Positions 10,271 through 19,026 of a DNA stretch of 36,921 nt are shown in pieces (the stretch's first letter is position 1; every line of letters starts with the position of its first letter). Source of the stretch: a bacterium. Its GTDB lineage: Bacteria > Patescibacteriota > Microgenomatia > Levybacterales > UBA12049. The DNA lies in assembly GCA_021780675.1 (NCBI GenBank), contig JAJXYH010000003.1, positions 1-36,921 of the forward strand, given 5' to 3'. The notes under the pieces are model-generated. The model did no database searches. It was not told the DNA's origin and was given only the letters and a program-made list of their open reading frames with translations. The translations under genes were made by a program, and so were the position numbers.

Positions 10271-11850
10271 TAAAAAATCTTATCAAAAAGTATAATGGTC
10301 AAAATTTGTTTTTGACTTTAATAATAATACTTGCAACCTTTTTAAGACTATATAGAATCGAAGACTACATGACCTTTTTGGGAGACCAGGGAAGAGACGT
10401 CTTAATTGTTTATAACATCTTACACGGTCATTTAACCCTTCTTGGGCCAACTTCTTCGGTTGGAGGATTTTTCTTAGGACCAATTTATTATTATTTTATG
10501 GCGCCCTTTTTGTGGCTTTTTAATTATAACCCAGTTGGTCCTGCGGTTATGATTGCACTGGTAGGATCGTTAACGGTTTGGCTTGTATATAAATTCACTT
10601 CGGAATTTTTTAATAGTAAAATAGGACTTATCGCTGCTACAATCTATGCAATCTCTCCGGTTGTTGTTTCTTACTCACGTTTTTCCTGGAATCCAAATCC
10701 AATGCCTTTTGTTTCTCTTTTAATTCTATATATATTGTATAGAAATTCCTTAAAGAACAGCCTTAAAAAATTATTATCTATTGGATTATTGTTGGGAATT
10801 GCTATGCAACTACATTATTTGGCTACTTTTTTAACTGTAATTATATTTGCTTACGTTTTCTTGTCGGAGTTTGTTTTATCAAAAACTAAATTATTAAATT
10901 TAATTTTATCTGTTTTTAAAAAATATCTTTTTATATTAGCAGGATTTATAGTAGGATGGTCTCCGTTTTTAGCTTTTGAAATAAGACACGGATTTTTGGA
11001 TTTTAAAAACATTTTTGCTTTTGTTTTACATTCGGGCGATACGGGAGCAAGTGCCAATTATTTCCAAATAATAAACGACGTATTCTTCAGACTTTTTTCC
11101 CGTCTTATTTTTGCCTTTCCCGATTTAAACCAAATATCTAAATTTACTCCAGCAGTGATAGATTTATGGACGCTAGCAGTATTAGCAGTTGCATTGCTTA
11201 GTACATTTTTACTGTTTTGGGGTTTATATAAATCATTAAAAACAAAATCAAAGGAGATAAATAAATATTTATTATTAAGTTGTTGGTTTGTAATCGCAAT
11301 TCTTCTATTCGGTTTTTACAAAAAGTCAATTTATGATTATTATTTTGCATTCATATTTCCTTTGCCATTTATAATGGTTGGGAATTTTATTTATAAGTTG
11401 GGAAATTTTAAGAAAAGTAAGCTTTTTTTAATTGTTTCCGGAATTCTTTTTGCCGGAATTTTTGCAATAAATATTCAAGGTATGCCATTTAGATACGAGC
11501 CAAATAGGCAAGTAAACCAAATGAAAACAATTGCAAAATTTGTTTTGGATAAAACCGATAATATGCCTTATAATTTTGCTTTAATATCCGAAGGTAATAC
11601 GGACCATGCTTATCGGTATTTTTTTACAATATGGAATAAACCTCCGGTAACAATTTTAAACCAGCAAGATGACCCAAACAGAAAATCTGTTACGAACCAA
11701 CTTTTTATTGTTTGTGAAAGTCCGCTCCCGTGCCATCCATTGGGAAATTCTTTATGGGAAATTGCCGGTTTTGGAAGGGCAGATATTGCCGGACACTGGG
11801 AGGTTTCGGTGGTGGAGGTCTATAAGTTAGTACATTATAAGGATAAATAA
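10267..11850 (+). CDS. GT-C (GT39/ArnT-like) membrane glycosyltransferase
   Basis: FLRLYRIEDYMTFLGDQGRDVLIVYNIL plus many TM helices; ATGA overlap with upstream gene. Confidence 0.78.
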   Translation: MIKNLIKKYNGQNLFLTLIIILATFLRLYRIEDYMTFLGDQGRDVLIVYNILHGHLTLLGPTSSVGGFFLGPIYYYFMAPFLWLFNYNPVGPAVMIALVGSLTVWLVYKFTSEFFNSKIGLIAATIYAISPVVVSYSRFSWNPNPMPFVSLLILYILYRNSLKNSLKKLLSIGLLLGIAMQLHYLATFLTVIIFAYVFLSEFVLSKTKLLNLILSVFKKYLFILAGFIVGWSPFLAFEIRHGFLDFKNIFAFVLHSGDTGASANYFQIINDVFFRLFSRLIFAFPDLNQISKFTPAVIDLWTLAVLAVALLSTFLLFWGLYKSLKTKSKEINKYLLLSCWFVIAILLFGFYKKSIYDYYFAFIFPLPFIMVGNFIYKLGNFKKSKLFLIVSGILFAGIFAINIQGMPFRYEPNRQVNQMKTIAKFVLDKTDNMPYNFALISEGNTDHAYRYFFTIWNKPPVTILNQQDDPNRKSVTNQLFIVCESPLPCHPLGNSLWEIAGFGRADIAGHWEVSVVEVYKLVHYKDK

Positions 11851-11870
11851 TGTAGAATCAAAGTCTTCAG

Positions 11871-12005
11871 GTGAAACAACATAACTACCGTAAAGGTTTA
11901 AGGCTTCAGAAGTGTCCTAATTGCGAAAATCCTATGGGTGATATGCCCGGCAGTAGAGATGCATATTGTCCCGAATGCGGATATAAAGACCCCTGTTGTG
12001 AGTAG
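11871..12005 (+). CDS. small double-CxxC zinc-ribbon protein (44 aa)
   Basis: Manual translation from GTG: (M)KQHNYRKGLRLQKCPNCENPMGDMPGSRDAYCPECGYKDPCCE*; CPNC-X16-CPEC treble-clef pattern; below the ORF-track size limit. Confidence 0.55.
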   Translation: MKQHNYRKGLRLQKCPNCENPMGDMPGSRDAYCPECGYKDPCCE

Positions 12006-12012
12006 ATTGTTG

Positions 12013-12893
12013 TTAAGATGTTTGTCCTAGATTGAAGTTTTGTAATGTAGATAAGGCATTTACTACGGCATGAGGTGTTATAAAAGTTGCGTTATGTAAT
12101 TGCCATTCATCAAAAACTATTCTTTTAACCCATGGACTATTTGGAAAAACATCGGAAGTTGTTTTATTTGGATCCGAAATTACATCTTTTGCTCCTTGTG
12201 CAATAATAACAGGAACTCTAACCCCGCTAATGTATTCACTTTGTTCTGCCATTTCTCTTACATAATGTCCGGCTCTATTAATAAAACCCAAAATCCTCCG
12301 GATTGCATAAATTCTTTTACTATTCCTTTTCCACCACTTGCAGTGTATGTAAGACTTTCGGTAAGTTTATCCCTATTCATAAGGGTAGCAACGGTAGTAG
12401 ACATAATATCTTTTAAATACAATTGCAATAACTGGGTATCTCCAAGTTCATAAGTTGATGTAGGATCGGTTCGTATCAGGTCATTCACATGTTACGTTTG
12501 GATTTTTCTTTTGTAAATGCGCGGCTAAGGCAATTGTCATTGTTCCTCCTTCATAATTTTCAATCAGCGTTACCTCTTCAATTCCCTGCCCTTCAATAAA
12601 TAGACGTATGGCTTCGGCATTTCCGCCCAGTTGGCCTCTTCTTGGTTTTTCTATCATAGATTTAACCGCAAAAGTTTGACTGTTTAATTCCTCTGCGAGT
12701 AATTCACAAATGGGTTTGATTGTTTGGGCCCTTTTACCTATAGACCAACCGGGGATAAATATTACTGCTTTTCGGGAGTCATGTTCGATTTGAATTGATG
12801 CCTCGGGATTAAACTTTTACCAAGAGACGGTAAAAGTTTCGCCGCCTATTCTATGCGTTTCTTTTCCTGTTTTTTCTTGAATGGGTTTTATTT
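12013..12893 (-). pseudogene. degraded alpha/beta-hydrolase family gene
   Basis: Minus-strand pieces in different frames read as one protein: EIKPIQEKTGKETHRIGGETFTVSW* / ...NPEASIQIEHDSRKAVIFIPGWSIGKRAQTIKP...LIENYEGGTMTIALAAHLQKKNPNVTCE* / (GTG)NDLIRTDPTSTYELGD...QSGGFWV / GFINRAGHYVREMAEQSEYISGVRVPVIIAQGAKDVIS... Confidence 0.75.
12811..12839. repeat. perfect 11-bp inverted repeat (AAACTTTTACC-AAGAGAC-GGTAAAAGTTT)
   Basis: read directly; lies at one of the disruptions of the hydrolase pseudogene. Confidence 0.8.
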
Positions 12894-12962
12894 CTCAGGT
12901 TTCTATAAGTGGTTGTGATTATACCATAGACTGTTTCTATAGGTTTTTGTTGTAATAATTAT

Positions 12963-12995
12963 AAAAAACCCCTACCAAATGGTTAGGGGTTTTTT
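12963..12995 (-). terminator. bidirectional-type intrinsic terminator
   Basis: AAAAAACCCCTACC-AAAT-GGTTAGGGGTTTTTT hairpin with A-tract and T-tract; downstream of the DUF5679 gene on the minus strand. Confidence 0.85.
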
Positions 12996-13042
12996 ACTAT
13001 CTCTTGAAGGATAATTGTCCTTCGAAGGATCTTCAAGAAGAG

Positions 13043-13186
13043 TTAGGCAGCTCCAATCTTGTACATTCCTGTACCGCAGGTTGGGCATTTACCCTTAAGA
13101 GCTGGTTTACCATTTTTCATGGTAACTTTTTCTGCGTTTGGATCGTCTCTTTTTGCTCTACATTTAACGCAATACATTTGTGCCAT
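13043..13186 (-). CDS. DUF5679-like zinc-ribbon protein (47 aa)
   Basis: Manual translation: MAQMYCVKCRAKRDDPNAEKVTMKNGKPALKGKCPTCGTGMYKIGAA*; SD-like GGGGGTGA upstream; absent from ORF track because of length. Confidence 0.85.
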   Translation of the reverse strand: MAQMYCVKCRAKRDDPNAEKVTMKNGKPALKGKCPTCGTGMYKIGAA

Positions 13187-13209
13187 AATTTAATTCACCC
13201 CCTTTCAAA

Positions 13210-13494
13210 TTAATAAGTTAAACCCGGTATTGTAAAAAAATGGTGTCTTAAACTTAAAAATAAAAGGATTTGAAAAACGAGAATCCCCAAGGTTAAAATT
13301 GCTGTTTTTGATAAATCTCTTTTTAAAAACGGATAAGAGGCTTGAGTTGTAGAAAAAGTTTTTACTTCAGTTTTGTTTGTATAAGATTTAGTTAGCTTGA
13401 CGGAAGCAGGAGTTACGGGTGAATATCCGTGTGTGAAAATATGTCTAAAATCGGCTAATTGTTTTTGTGCCCTAGTTTTTCTTTTCTTAGCCAT
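13210..13494 (-). CDS. small basic membrane protein, one C-terminal TM helix
   Basis: 94 aa; MAKKRKTRAQKQLADFRH start, hydrophobic AILTLGILVFQILLFLSL; promoter immediately upstream. Confidence 0.65.
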   Translation of the reverse strand: MAKKRKTRAQKQLADFRHIFTHGYSPVTPASVKLTKSYTNKTEVKTFSTTQASYPFLKRDLSKTAILTLGILVFQILLFLSLRHHFFTIPGLTY

Positions 13495-13504
13495 GATAGA
13501 GGCT

Positions 13505-13545
13505 AGATTACACTATTGACATGGAGGCTGTCAAGAGGCTAATAT
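13505..13545. promoter_or_regulatory. divergent interleaved sigma70-like promoters
   Basis: Plus: TTGACA (13516-13521)-N18-TAATAT (13540-13545), ATG at 13556. Minus: TTGACA (13534-13529)-N18-TAATCT (13510-13505), ATG at 13494. Confidence 0.65.
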
Positions 13546-13555
13546 AAATTACATT

Positions 13556-14011
13556 ATGCCAAACAGTGTTGCTTTTCTGGTCTTTGCGGTAATTTTTGTT
13601 TGGCTTATCGCACTTACAATATTCTTCTGGAGAGTGTTAAACCATTTTAATAACCTTACAAAAGGTGTTAGTCAAAAAACTTTAAAATCTGTTTTAGAAG
13701 AGGTATTAAAGCAGATGGACATTACTAAAAAGGATATTGATTATTTAAAGGATTTTTCGTTAAAATTAGAAAAGGACGGTTTCTTGCATATTCAAAAGGT
13801 TGGACTTGTCAGGTTTAATCCTTTTAAAGATACAGGCGGAGATCAAAGTTTTATACTCTCTCTTGTAGATGGAAAAGATACTGGAGTAATAATTTCAGGA
13901 CTTTATTCAAGATCCGGAACCAGATGGTACGCCAAAAAAGTTGTTGAAGGCAAAGGCGTTGAGCATGAACTGTCCGAAGAAGAAAAGAGAGCTCTAAAAG
14001 AAGCGAAATAA
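13556..14011 (+). CDS. DUF4446 family protein
   Basis: N-terminal TM; coiled region; VGLVRFNPFKDTGGDQSFILSLVDGKDTGVIISGLYSRSGTRWYAKKVVEGK is the DUF4446 signature. Confidence 0.85.
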   Translation: MPNSVAFLVFAVIFVWLIALTIFFWRVLNHFNNLTKGVSQKTLKSVLEEVLKQMDITKKDIDYLKDFSLKLEKDGFLHIQKVGLVRFNPFKDTGGDQSFILSLVDGKDTGVIISGLYSRSGTRWYAKKVVEGKGVEHELSEEEKRALKEAK

Positions 14012-14012
14012 T

Positions 14013-15197
14013 ATGAATAAAGATAAAAATAAAAGAATTATAGTTACGCTTTTTGCTATCGGGTTATATTTTATTTCAGCAGGGGCCTCGTATTTATTTT
14101 TTAGCGGTAAAGTTACTCAAGGTTCTGTTAATTCGCCGATCCCAGCACCAACTACCGGAGCAAATGGAAAGTTAACTTTTGACCAAGCTTTGCCTAAAAC
14201 GCAACCTTGTCCGTTAAACGGAGTATTGTATTCAAAACAACAGGAAAGCTGGTGGCAAAAACATAGACCGCTTGGAGTAATGATTGAAAACAGTGTTGAT
14301 GCAAGACCGCAATCCGGAATTTCCGGCGCAGATGTTGTTTACGAAGCGGTTGCAGAAGGTGGTATAACCAGATTTCTTTCGGTTTTCTATTGTCAGGATG
14401 CAGGGCAAGTTGGTCCTGTCAGATCGGCAAGAACCTACTTTGTAGATTTTATATCGGAATACGGCAACAGTCCTCTGTATGCCCATGTAGGCGGCGCAAA
14501 CCAGCCAGGACCTGCTGATGCACTTGGTCAAATTAATGATTATGGTTGGGCAGGTTATAACGATTTAAATCAGTTCTCAATAGGTTTTCCTACGTTTTGG
14601 AGGGATTACGATAGATTGCCGGGAGTTGCTACAGAACACACAATGTACGCATCGGTTGGTAAGTTATGGGATTTTGCCGCCACTTCAAGAAAATTAACAA
14701 ACGTGGACGATAAAGGAACTTCATGGGATACAACTTTTGTTCCTTATAAATTTACAGACGATGCTCCGGTTTCGCAAAGACCTACAAGTCAGACAGTTCA
14801 CTTGGAATTTTGGCCATCTGCAGGATCTAATTATACCGTTGACTGGAAATATGATCCTAAAACCAATTTATACATGAGATTTAATGGTGGAAAGCCTCAT
14901 ATGGATAAGGATAATAACAAACAGCTAACGGCTAAAAATGTTGTAGTTTTAGAAATGGTCGAGAGAAATGCAAACGACGGATATGTAGCAAATGACCATC
15001 TATTATATACTAATAAAGGAACAGGTAAAGCGGTTGTATTTAAAGATGGTAAGAGGATTAATGGAAGCTGGTCTAAAGCAAGTAGAACCGGAAGAACAAT
15101 TGTAAGAGATTCTTCAGGAAGTGAAATTAAGTTTGATAGAGGTGTTATATGGTTTGAAGTTCTCCCAACAGATAGCGGTGTTATTGATGTAAAGTAA
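14013..15197 (+). CDS. DUF3048 domain-containing (YerB-like) lipoprotein/membrane protein
   Basis: RPLGVMIENSVDARPQSGISGADVVYEAVAEGGITRFLSVFYCQDAGQVGPVRSARTYFVD. Confidence 0.88.
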   Translation: MNKDKNKRIIVTLFAIGLYFISAGASYLFFSGKVTQGSVNSPIPAPTTGANGKLTFDQALPKTQPCPLNGVLYSKQQESWWQKHRPLGVMIENSVDARPQSGISGADVVYEAVAEGGITRFLSVFYCQDAGQVGPVRSARTYFVDFISEYGNSPLYAHVGGANQPGPADALGQINDYGWAGYNDLNQFSIGFPTFWRDYDRLPGVATEHTMYASVGKLWDFAATSRKLTNVDDKGTSWDTTFVPYKFTDDAPVSQRPTSQTVHLEFWPSAGSNYTVDWKYDPKTNLYMRFNGGKPHMDKDNNKQLTAKNVVVLEMVERNANDGYVANDHLLYTNKGTGKAVVFKDGKRINGSWSKASRTGRTIVRDSSGSEIKFDRGVIWFEVLPTDSGVIDVK

Positions 15198-15266
15198 GTT
15201 TAATTTTACCCCTTGCCAATTTTATAATTGTTGTTGTATATTATCCAAAGAGAAAAAGAGTAAATT

Positions 15267-15842
15267 ATGTTTTCAGATTTAATTACTTCAAAATCGCGAG
15301 TGAAATTATTAAGCGTATTTTTGGCAAACCCCAACGACATGTTTCATGTAAGGGAATTAGTGCGAAGAACAAATGATGAAATTAATGCCGTAAGAAGAGA
15401 ACTAGCTTTCTTAGAAAAAAAGGGAATACTTACAAGGGAACCTAGAGCAAATAGAGTTTATTATTCGCTTTCTAAAAATTATCCTTATTATTATGATTTA
15501 TTAAGATTGGGTTCAAAAAATATCGGCTTGGGGCAGGATATATTAAAAAATAGGGTTAAGCTTGGAAAAATAAAATACGCTATGTTTTCCGGAAGATTCC
15601 TTAGGAAAATTAAGAAAGAACCGGATGAGGTGGATCTTTTAATTGTAGGAAACGTAGTTTTACCGGAACTTGCTCTTTTAGTAAGAGAAGAAGAAAAAAG
15701 ACTTGAATCGGAAATAAATTATACAGTTATGAGCGATGAAGAATTTGATTTTAGAAAGAAAAAAAGAGACCCTTTTATAATGGCTATACTTTCAGGATCT
15801 AGAGTTATGCTCCTGGGAGACGAAGAAGCGATGCTTGCATGA
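15267..15842 (+). CDS. winged-helix transcriptional regulator with nucleotidyltransferase-like C-terminal domain
   Basis: LITSKSRVKLLSVFLANPNDMFHVRELVRRT...RRELAFLEKKGIL wHTH; PDEVDLLIVGNV and INYTVMSDEEFDFR resemble MNT-type folds. Confidence 0.65.
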   Translation: MFSDLITSKSRVKLLSVFLANPNDMFHVRELVRRTNDEINAVRRELAFLEKKGILTREPRANRVYYSLSKNYPYYYDLLRLGSKNIGLGQDILKNRVKLGKIKYAMFSGRFLRKIKKEPDEVDLLIVGNVVLPELALLVREEEKRLESEINYTVMSDEEFDFRKKKRDPFIMAILSGSRVMLLGDEEAMLA

Positions 15843-15866
15843 CCCGTTCGACAAGCTCAGGGTCAT
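15839..15866. repeat. short palindromic intergenic repeat with GTTCGACAAGCTCA core
   Basis: ATGACCC-GTTCGACAAGCTCA-GGGTCAT, 7-bp perfect stem overlapping the upstream stop codon. Confidence 0.6.
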
Positions 15867-15884
15867 AGTGAGTGATTCGAATCT

Positions 15885-17225
15885 ATGAAAAAACCACGTT
15901 CTCTTTTCTGGTTAATTATTGTATTAACGATAGTGGCAGTTTTTATCAATCTGCCTGTTGTGTCTAATGTAAAAATTGCCGGTAAAACGATTAACTTTGA
16001 CCCCAACATAATTTTTAAAAAATTAAACATTAATAAGCAGTTAACTTTTAGAGAAGGACTTGATCTTTCGGGAGGAACAAGTTTGGTTCTTCAAGCGGAT
16101 ATGAAAGATATTGTCTCATCACAAAGACCGGCTGCTTTAGACAGTGCCAAGACGGTAATTGAAAATAGAGTTAATTTATTTGGAGTTTCAGAACCCCTTG
16201 TTCAAACTGTTGTTGCAGGAACAAATGATTATAGAATTAATGTGGAGCTCCCGGGGTTAACAGATATAAATCAGGTTATTAATCTTGTGGGAACAACTGC
16301 ACAACTTAGTTTTTACCAAGAAGTGGCAAGTCCATCGGCAAAACAATTAGCTTCCGGAAAAGTGCAGCAGATCCCAGGACTTGGGTTTTTTCAGAAAACA
16401 AACGTCAGCGGAGCAGATCTTAATTCAACCAGTGTAACTTTTGATAATCAAACAGGAAAGCCGCAGGTTGCCTTAAGTTTTACAAGTGCTGGCGCAAAAA
16501 AATTTATTGATGTTGCAAATAAAACTGTTGGTAAAAGGCTGGCGATAGTTTTGGATAATCAATTATTAGAAGCTCCAACTGTAAATCCTGGTATTAATAG
16601 CGGTGATGTTGTTATTACTGGAGGGTTTACAACCGATACTGCAAACCAATTAAGTACGGAACTTAATGCAGGTGCACTACCTGTCCCATTAAAAGTATTA
16701 TCTTCCAATGTTATTCAGCCAACACTTGGAATATCTTCTTTACAAAAAAGTCTTTTTGCGGGGGTTTTGGGATTTGTAATAATTGTATTTTTCATGATAG
16801 CTTTGTACGGAAGACTTGGGGTAATCGCAAGCGTTGCATTAACTCTTTATACACTTTTTGTTTTGGCAATTTTTAAATTTAGTTCAATAACCCCATACGG
16901 TGTAACACTCACTTTATCGGGAATTGCCGGATTTATTCTTTCAATCGGTATGGCGGTTGATGCAAATATTTTAATTTTTGAGAGAATGAAAGAGGAGCTT
17001 AGAAGCGGAAAGTCAAAAGAAACAGCAATAGAACTTGGGTTTAGTAGAGCTTGGACATCAATTAGAGACTCAAACGTATCAACACTTATTACAAGTTCAG
17101 TTCTTTATTATTTTGGAATTGGAACCGTAAAAGGTTTTGCATTAGTTTTGGCTTTGGGAGTTTTAGTATCTATGTTTAGCGCAGTTGTAATAACCAGAAC
17201 ATTTTTAAGAGGAGTATATAGATAA
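15885..17225 (+). CDS. secD: protein translocase subunit SecD
   Basis: GLDLSGGTSLVLQADM, IENRVNLFGVSEPLVQ, LPGLTDINQVINLVGTTAQLSFYQE, GMAVDANILIFERMKEELR. Confidence 0.95.
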   Translation: MKKPRSLFWLIIVLTIVAVFINLPVVSNVKIAGKTINFDPNIIFKKLNINKQLTFREGLDLSGGTSLVLQADMKDIVSSQRPAALDSAKTVIENRVNLFGVSEPLVQTVVAGTNDYRINVELPGLTDINQVINLVGTTAQLSFYQEVASPSAKQLASGKVQQIPGLGFFQKTNVSGADLNSTSVTFDNQTGKPQVALSFTSAGAKKFIDVANKTVGKRLAIVLDNQLLEAPTVNPGINSGDVVITGGFTTDTANQLSTELNAGALPVPLKVLSSNVIQPTLGISSLQKSLFAGVLGFVIIVFFMIALYGRLGVIASVALTLYTLFVLAIFKFSSITPYGVTLTLSGIAGFILSIGMAVDANILIFERMKEELRSGKSKETAIELGFSRAWTSIRDSNVSTLITSSVLYYFGIGTVKGFALVLALGVLVSMFSAVVITRTFLRGVYR

Positions 17226-17226
17226 T

Positions 17227-18129
17227 ATGATAAATATAATTGGAAAAAAATATTGGTACTTTTTATTCTCGTTAATAATTATTATTCCGGGTATTTTCTC
17301 GCTTTTTAAATACGGACTTAATTTGTCGATTGAGTTTACCGGGGGTTCAACTATTAACTATACCTTTTCAAAAGCCCTTACTAACGACCAGATCTCAAAA
17401 ATAAAAACCATATTTACCCAAAATAAAATTAAAATTATAAATTTAGAAAATTCCGGTACAGACCTTACAATAAAATCACAACCGGTTGATCAAAAACAGG
17501 ATGTTTTAATAAATAATCAAATTCAAAAGAGTGTTGGAAACTTTAAGCAAAATTCTTACGAGACTGTTGGTCCAACAATTGGAACGGAAACTTTAAGAAA
17601 CGCGCTTTATGGTCTTATTGTTGCATCAATTTTAATAGTTTTGTATATAACTTGGTCGTTTAGAAAAGTTCCTAAACCCACGTCAAGTTTTAGATTTGGA
17701 ATTAGCGCAATTGTTGCATTAATTCATGATGTATTGGTGCTTTTGGGAACATTTTCAATCTTAGGACATTTCTTCGGGATAGAAATAGACAGTTTATTTG
17801 TAACAGCCGCTCTTACAGTAATTGGTTTTTCGGTTCATGACACAATTGTTGTTTTTGATAGGATTAGAGAAAATTTAAGAAGAGTGGGTGGGGAAAATTT
17901 TGCCGAAGTTGTAAATGATTCAATTTTGCAAACGCTAGACAGGTCACTTAATACATCTTTAACAGTAATTCTGGTTTTAATAGCCTTACTTATTTTCGGA
18001 GGAGACACTATCCGCTGGTTTGTTTTGGCACTTCTTGTGGGTGTAACCTCAGGAACTTATTCATCAATTTTTAATGCCGCACCGCTTTTGGTTGTATGGC
18101 AGGATCTAGTAAACAAAAGACAAAAGTAA
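17227..18129 (+). CDS. secF: protein translocase subunit SecF
   Basis: SIEFTGGSTINYTF, ETVGPTIGTETLRNALYGLIVAS, SVHDTIVVFDRIRENLRR, SLNTSLTVILV. Confidence 0.95.
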   Translation: MINIIGKKYWYFLFSLIIIIPGIFSLFKYGLNLSIEFTGGSTINYTFSKALTNDQISKIKTIFTQNKIKIINLENSGTDLTIKSQPVDQKQDVLINNQIQKSVGNFKQNSYETVGPTIGTETLRNALYGLIVASILIVLYITWSFRKVPKPTSSFRFGISAIVALIHDVLVLLGTFSILGHFFGIEIDSLFVTAALTVIGFSVHDTIVVFDRIRENLRRVGGENFAEVVNDSILQTLDRSLNTSLTVILVLIALLIFGGDTIRWFVLALLVGVTSGTYSSIFNAAPLLVVWQDLVNKRQK

Positions 18130-18573
18130 ATGACTTCTTCTAAAAAAATAAATAATCAAATTATTGTGTTTTTGGGTGTAGTTATTAAAGATGGTAAGTC
18201 ATTAATGATTTTACGAAACGAGCCTGAGTGTCCAAAAGCTCATTTAAAGTGGGAATGGCCCGGAGGTAAAGCAGATTTGGGAGAAACTCCACAGCAAGCC
18301 TTAATGCGCGAATTTTTGGAGGAGACAGGTGTAACTATTAAAGTAGGTAGGCTTCTTTCGCATATTCAGGTTTCTAACTGGGAATACGCCTGGGGAATTC
18401 AACAGACAATACTTTTTGGTTTTGAGTGTAAATTTATAAGTCAGACTAAAATGGATAAAATGGATCATCACGCTAAAAAAGTAGAATGGGTTGGTATAGA
18501 TAAAATAAAAAAATTAAAAAGTCTTCCGGGTACAAATGAATTCTTTAGCGCCGCACTTAAATCAAGAGGTTAA
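18130..18573 (+). CDS. NUDIX hydrolase
   Basis: WPGGKADLGETPQQALMREFLEETGV is a Nudix box. Confidence 0.92.
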   Translation: MTSSKKINNQIIVFLGVVIKDGKSLMILRNEPECPKAHLKWEWPGGKADLGETPQQALMREFLEETGVTIKVGRLLSHIQVSNWEYAWGIQQTILFGFECKFISQTKMDKMDHHAKKVEWVGIDKIKKLKSLPGTNEFFSAALKSRG

Positions 18574-19014
18574 TGATTTTTTAACTAAATTACTTACAAC
18601 TGCGCCGTCCGCTTTACCTTTTACTTTTGGCATTAAAATTCCCATTACTTTACCGATATCATTCATGGTTCTTGCTCCTGTTTGCTCAATAGCCTGCTTA
18701 ACTAATTTTTCTATTTCTTCTTCGCTCATTTGTGCAGGAAGATAGCTTTGTAAAATCTCAAACTCTTTAGTTTCCTGATCTACCAATTCTTGTCTGCCTG
18801 CGGCCTTGAAACTTTCGATAGAATCTCTTCGTTGTTTTGCCTGATTACCAATAACAGTAAATACATCTTCATCGGTTGCTGTATATCCGGCACCGCCCTT
18901 TTGAATTTCGTAGTAATTAATTGCGGAAAGTAACATTCTAAGAACAGAAGTTTTAACTTGCGTTTTAGAAAGCATTGATTGTTTTAACTCATTTTGCAGG
19001 TCCTGTTTTGTCAT
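18562..19014 (-). CDS. yqeY: GatB/YqeY domain-containing protein
   Basis: MTKQDLQNELKQSMLSKTQVKTSVLRMLLSAINYYEIQK...LQSYLPAQMSEEEIEKLV. Confidence 0.92.
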   Translation of the reverse strand: MTKQDLQNELKQSMLSKTQVKTSVLRMLLSAINYYEIQKGGAGYTATDEDVFTVIGNQAKQRRDSIESFKAAGRQELVDQETKEFEILQSYLPAQMSEEEIEKLVKQAIEQTGARTMNDIGKVMGILMPKVKGKADGAVVSNLVKKSLTS

Positions 19015-19026
19015 ATTTAAATTATA

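Noticed and set aside
12100-12453. 117-aa plus-strand ORF
   Set aside because: Antisense to the hydrolase pseudogene remnants; no motif.
12899-12941. Direct repeat GTTTCTATA (two copies, 34 bp apart) as a target-site duplication
   Set aside because: Short, AT-rich, no transposase or terminal inverted repeats between the copies.
13004-13213. 69-aa plus-strand ORF
   Set aside because: Antisense to the DUF5679 gene, which has clear CxxC motifs and an SD on the minus strand.
14232-14531. 99-aa minus-strand ORF
   Set aside because: Inside the DUF3048 gene in antisense; no independent support.
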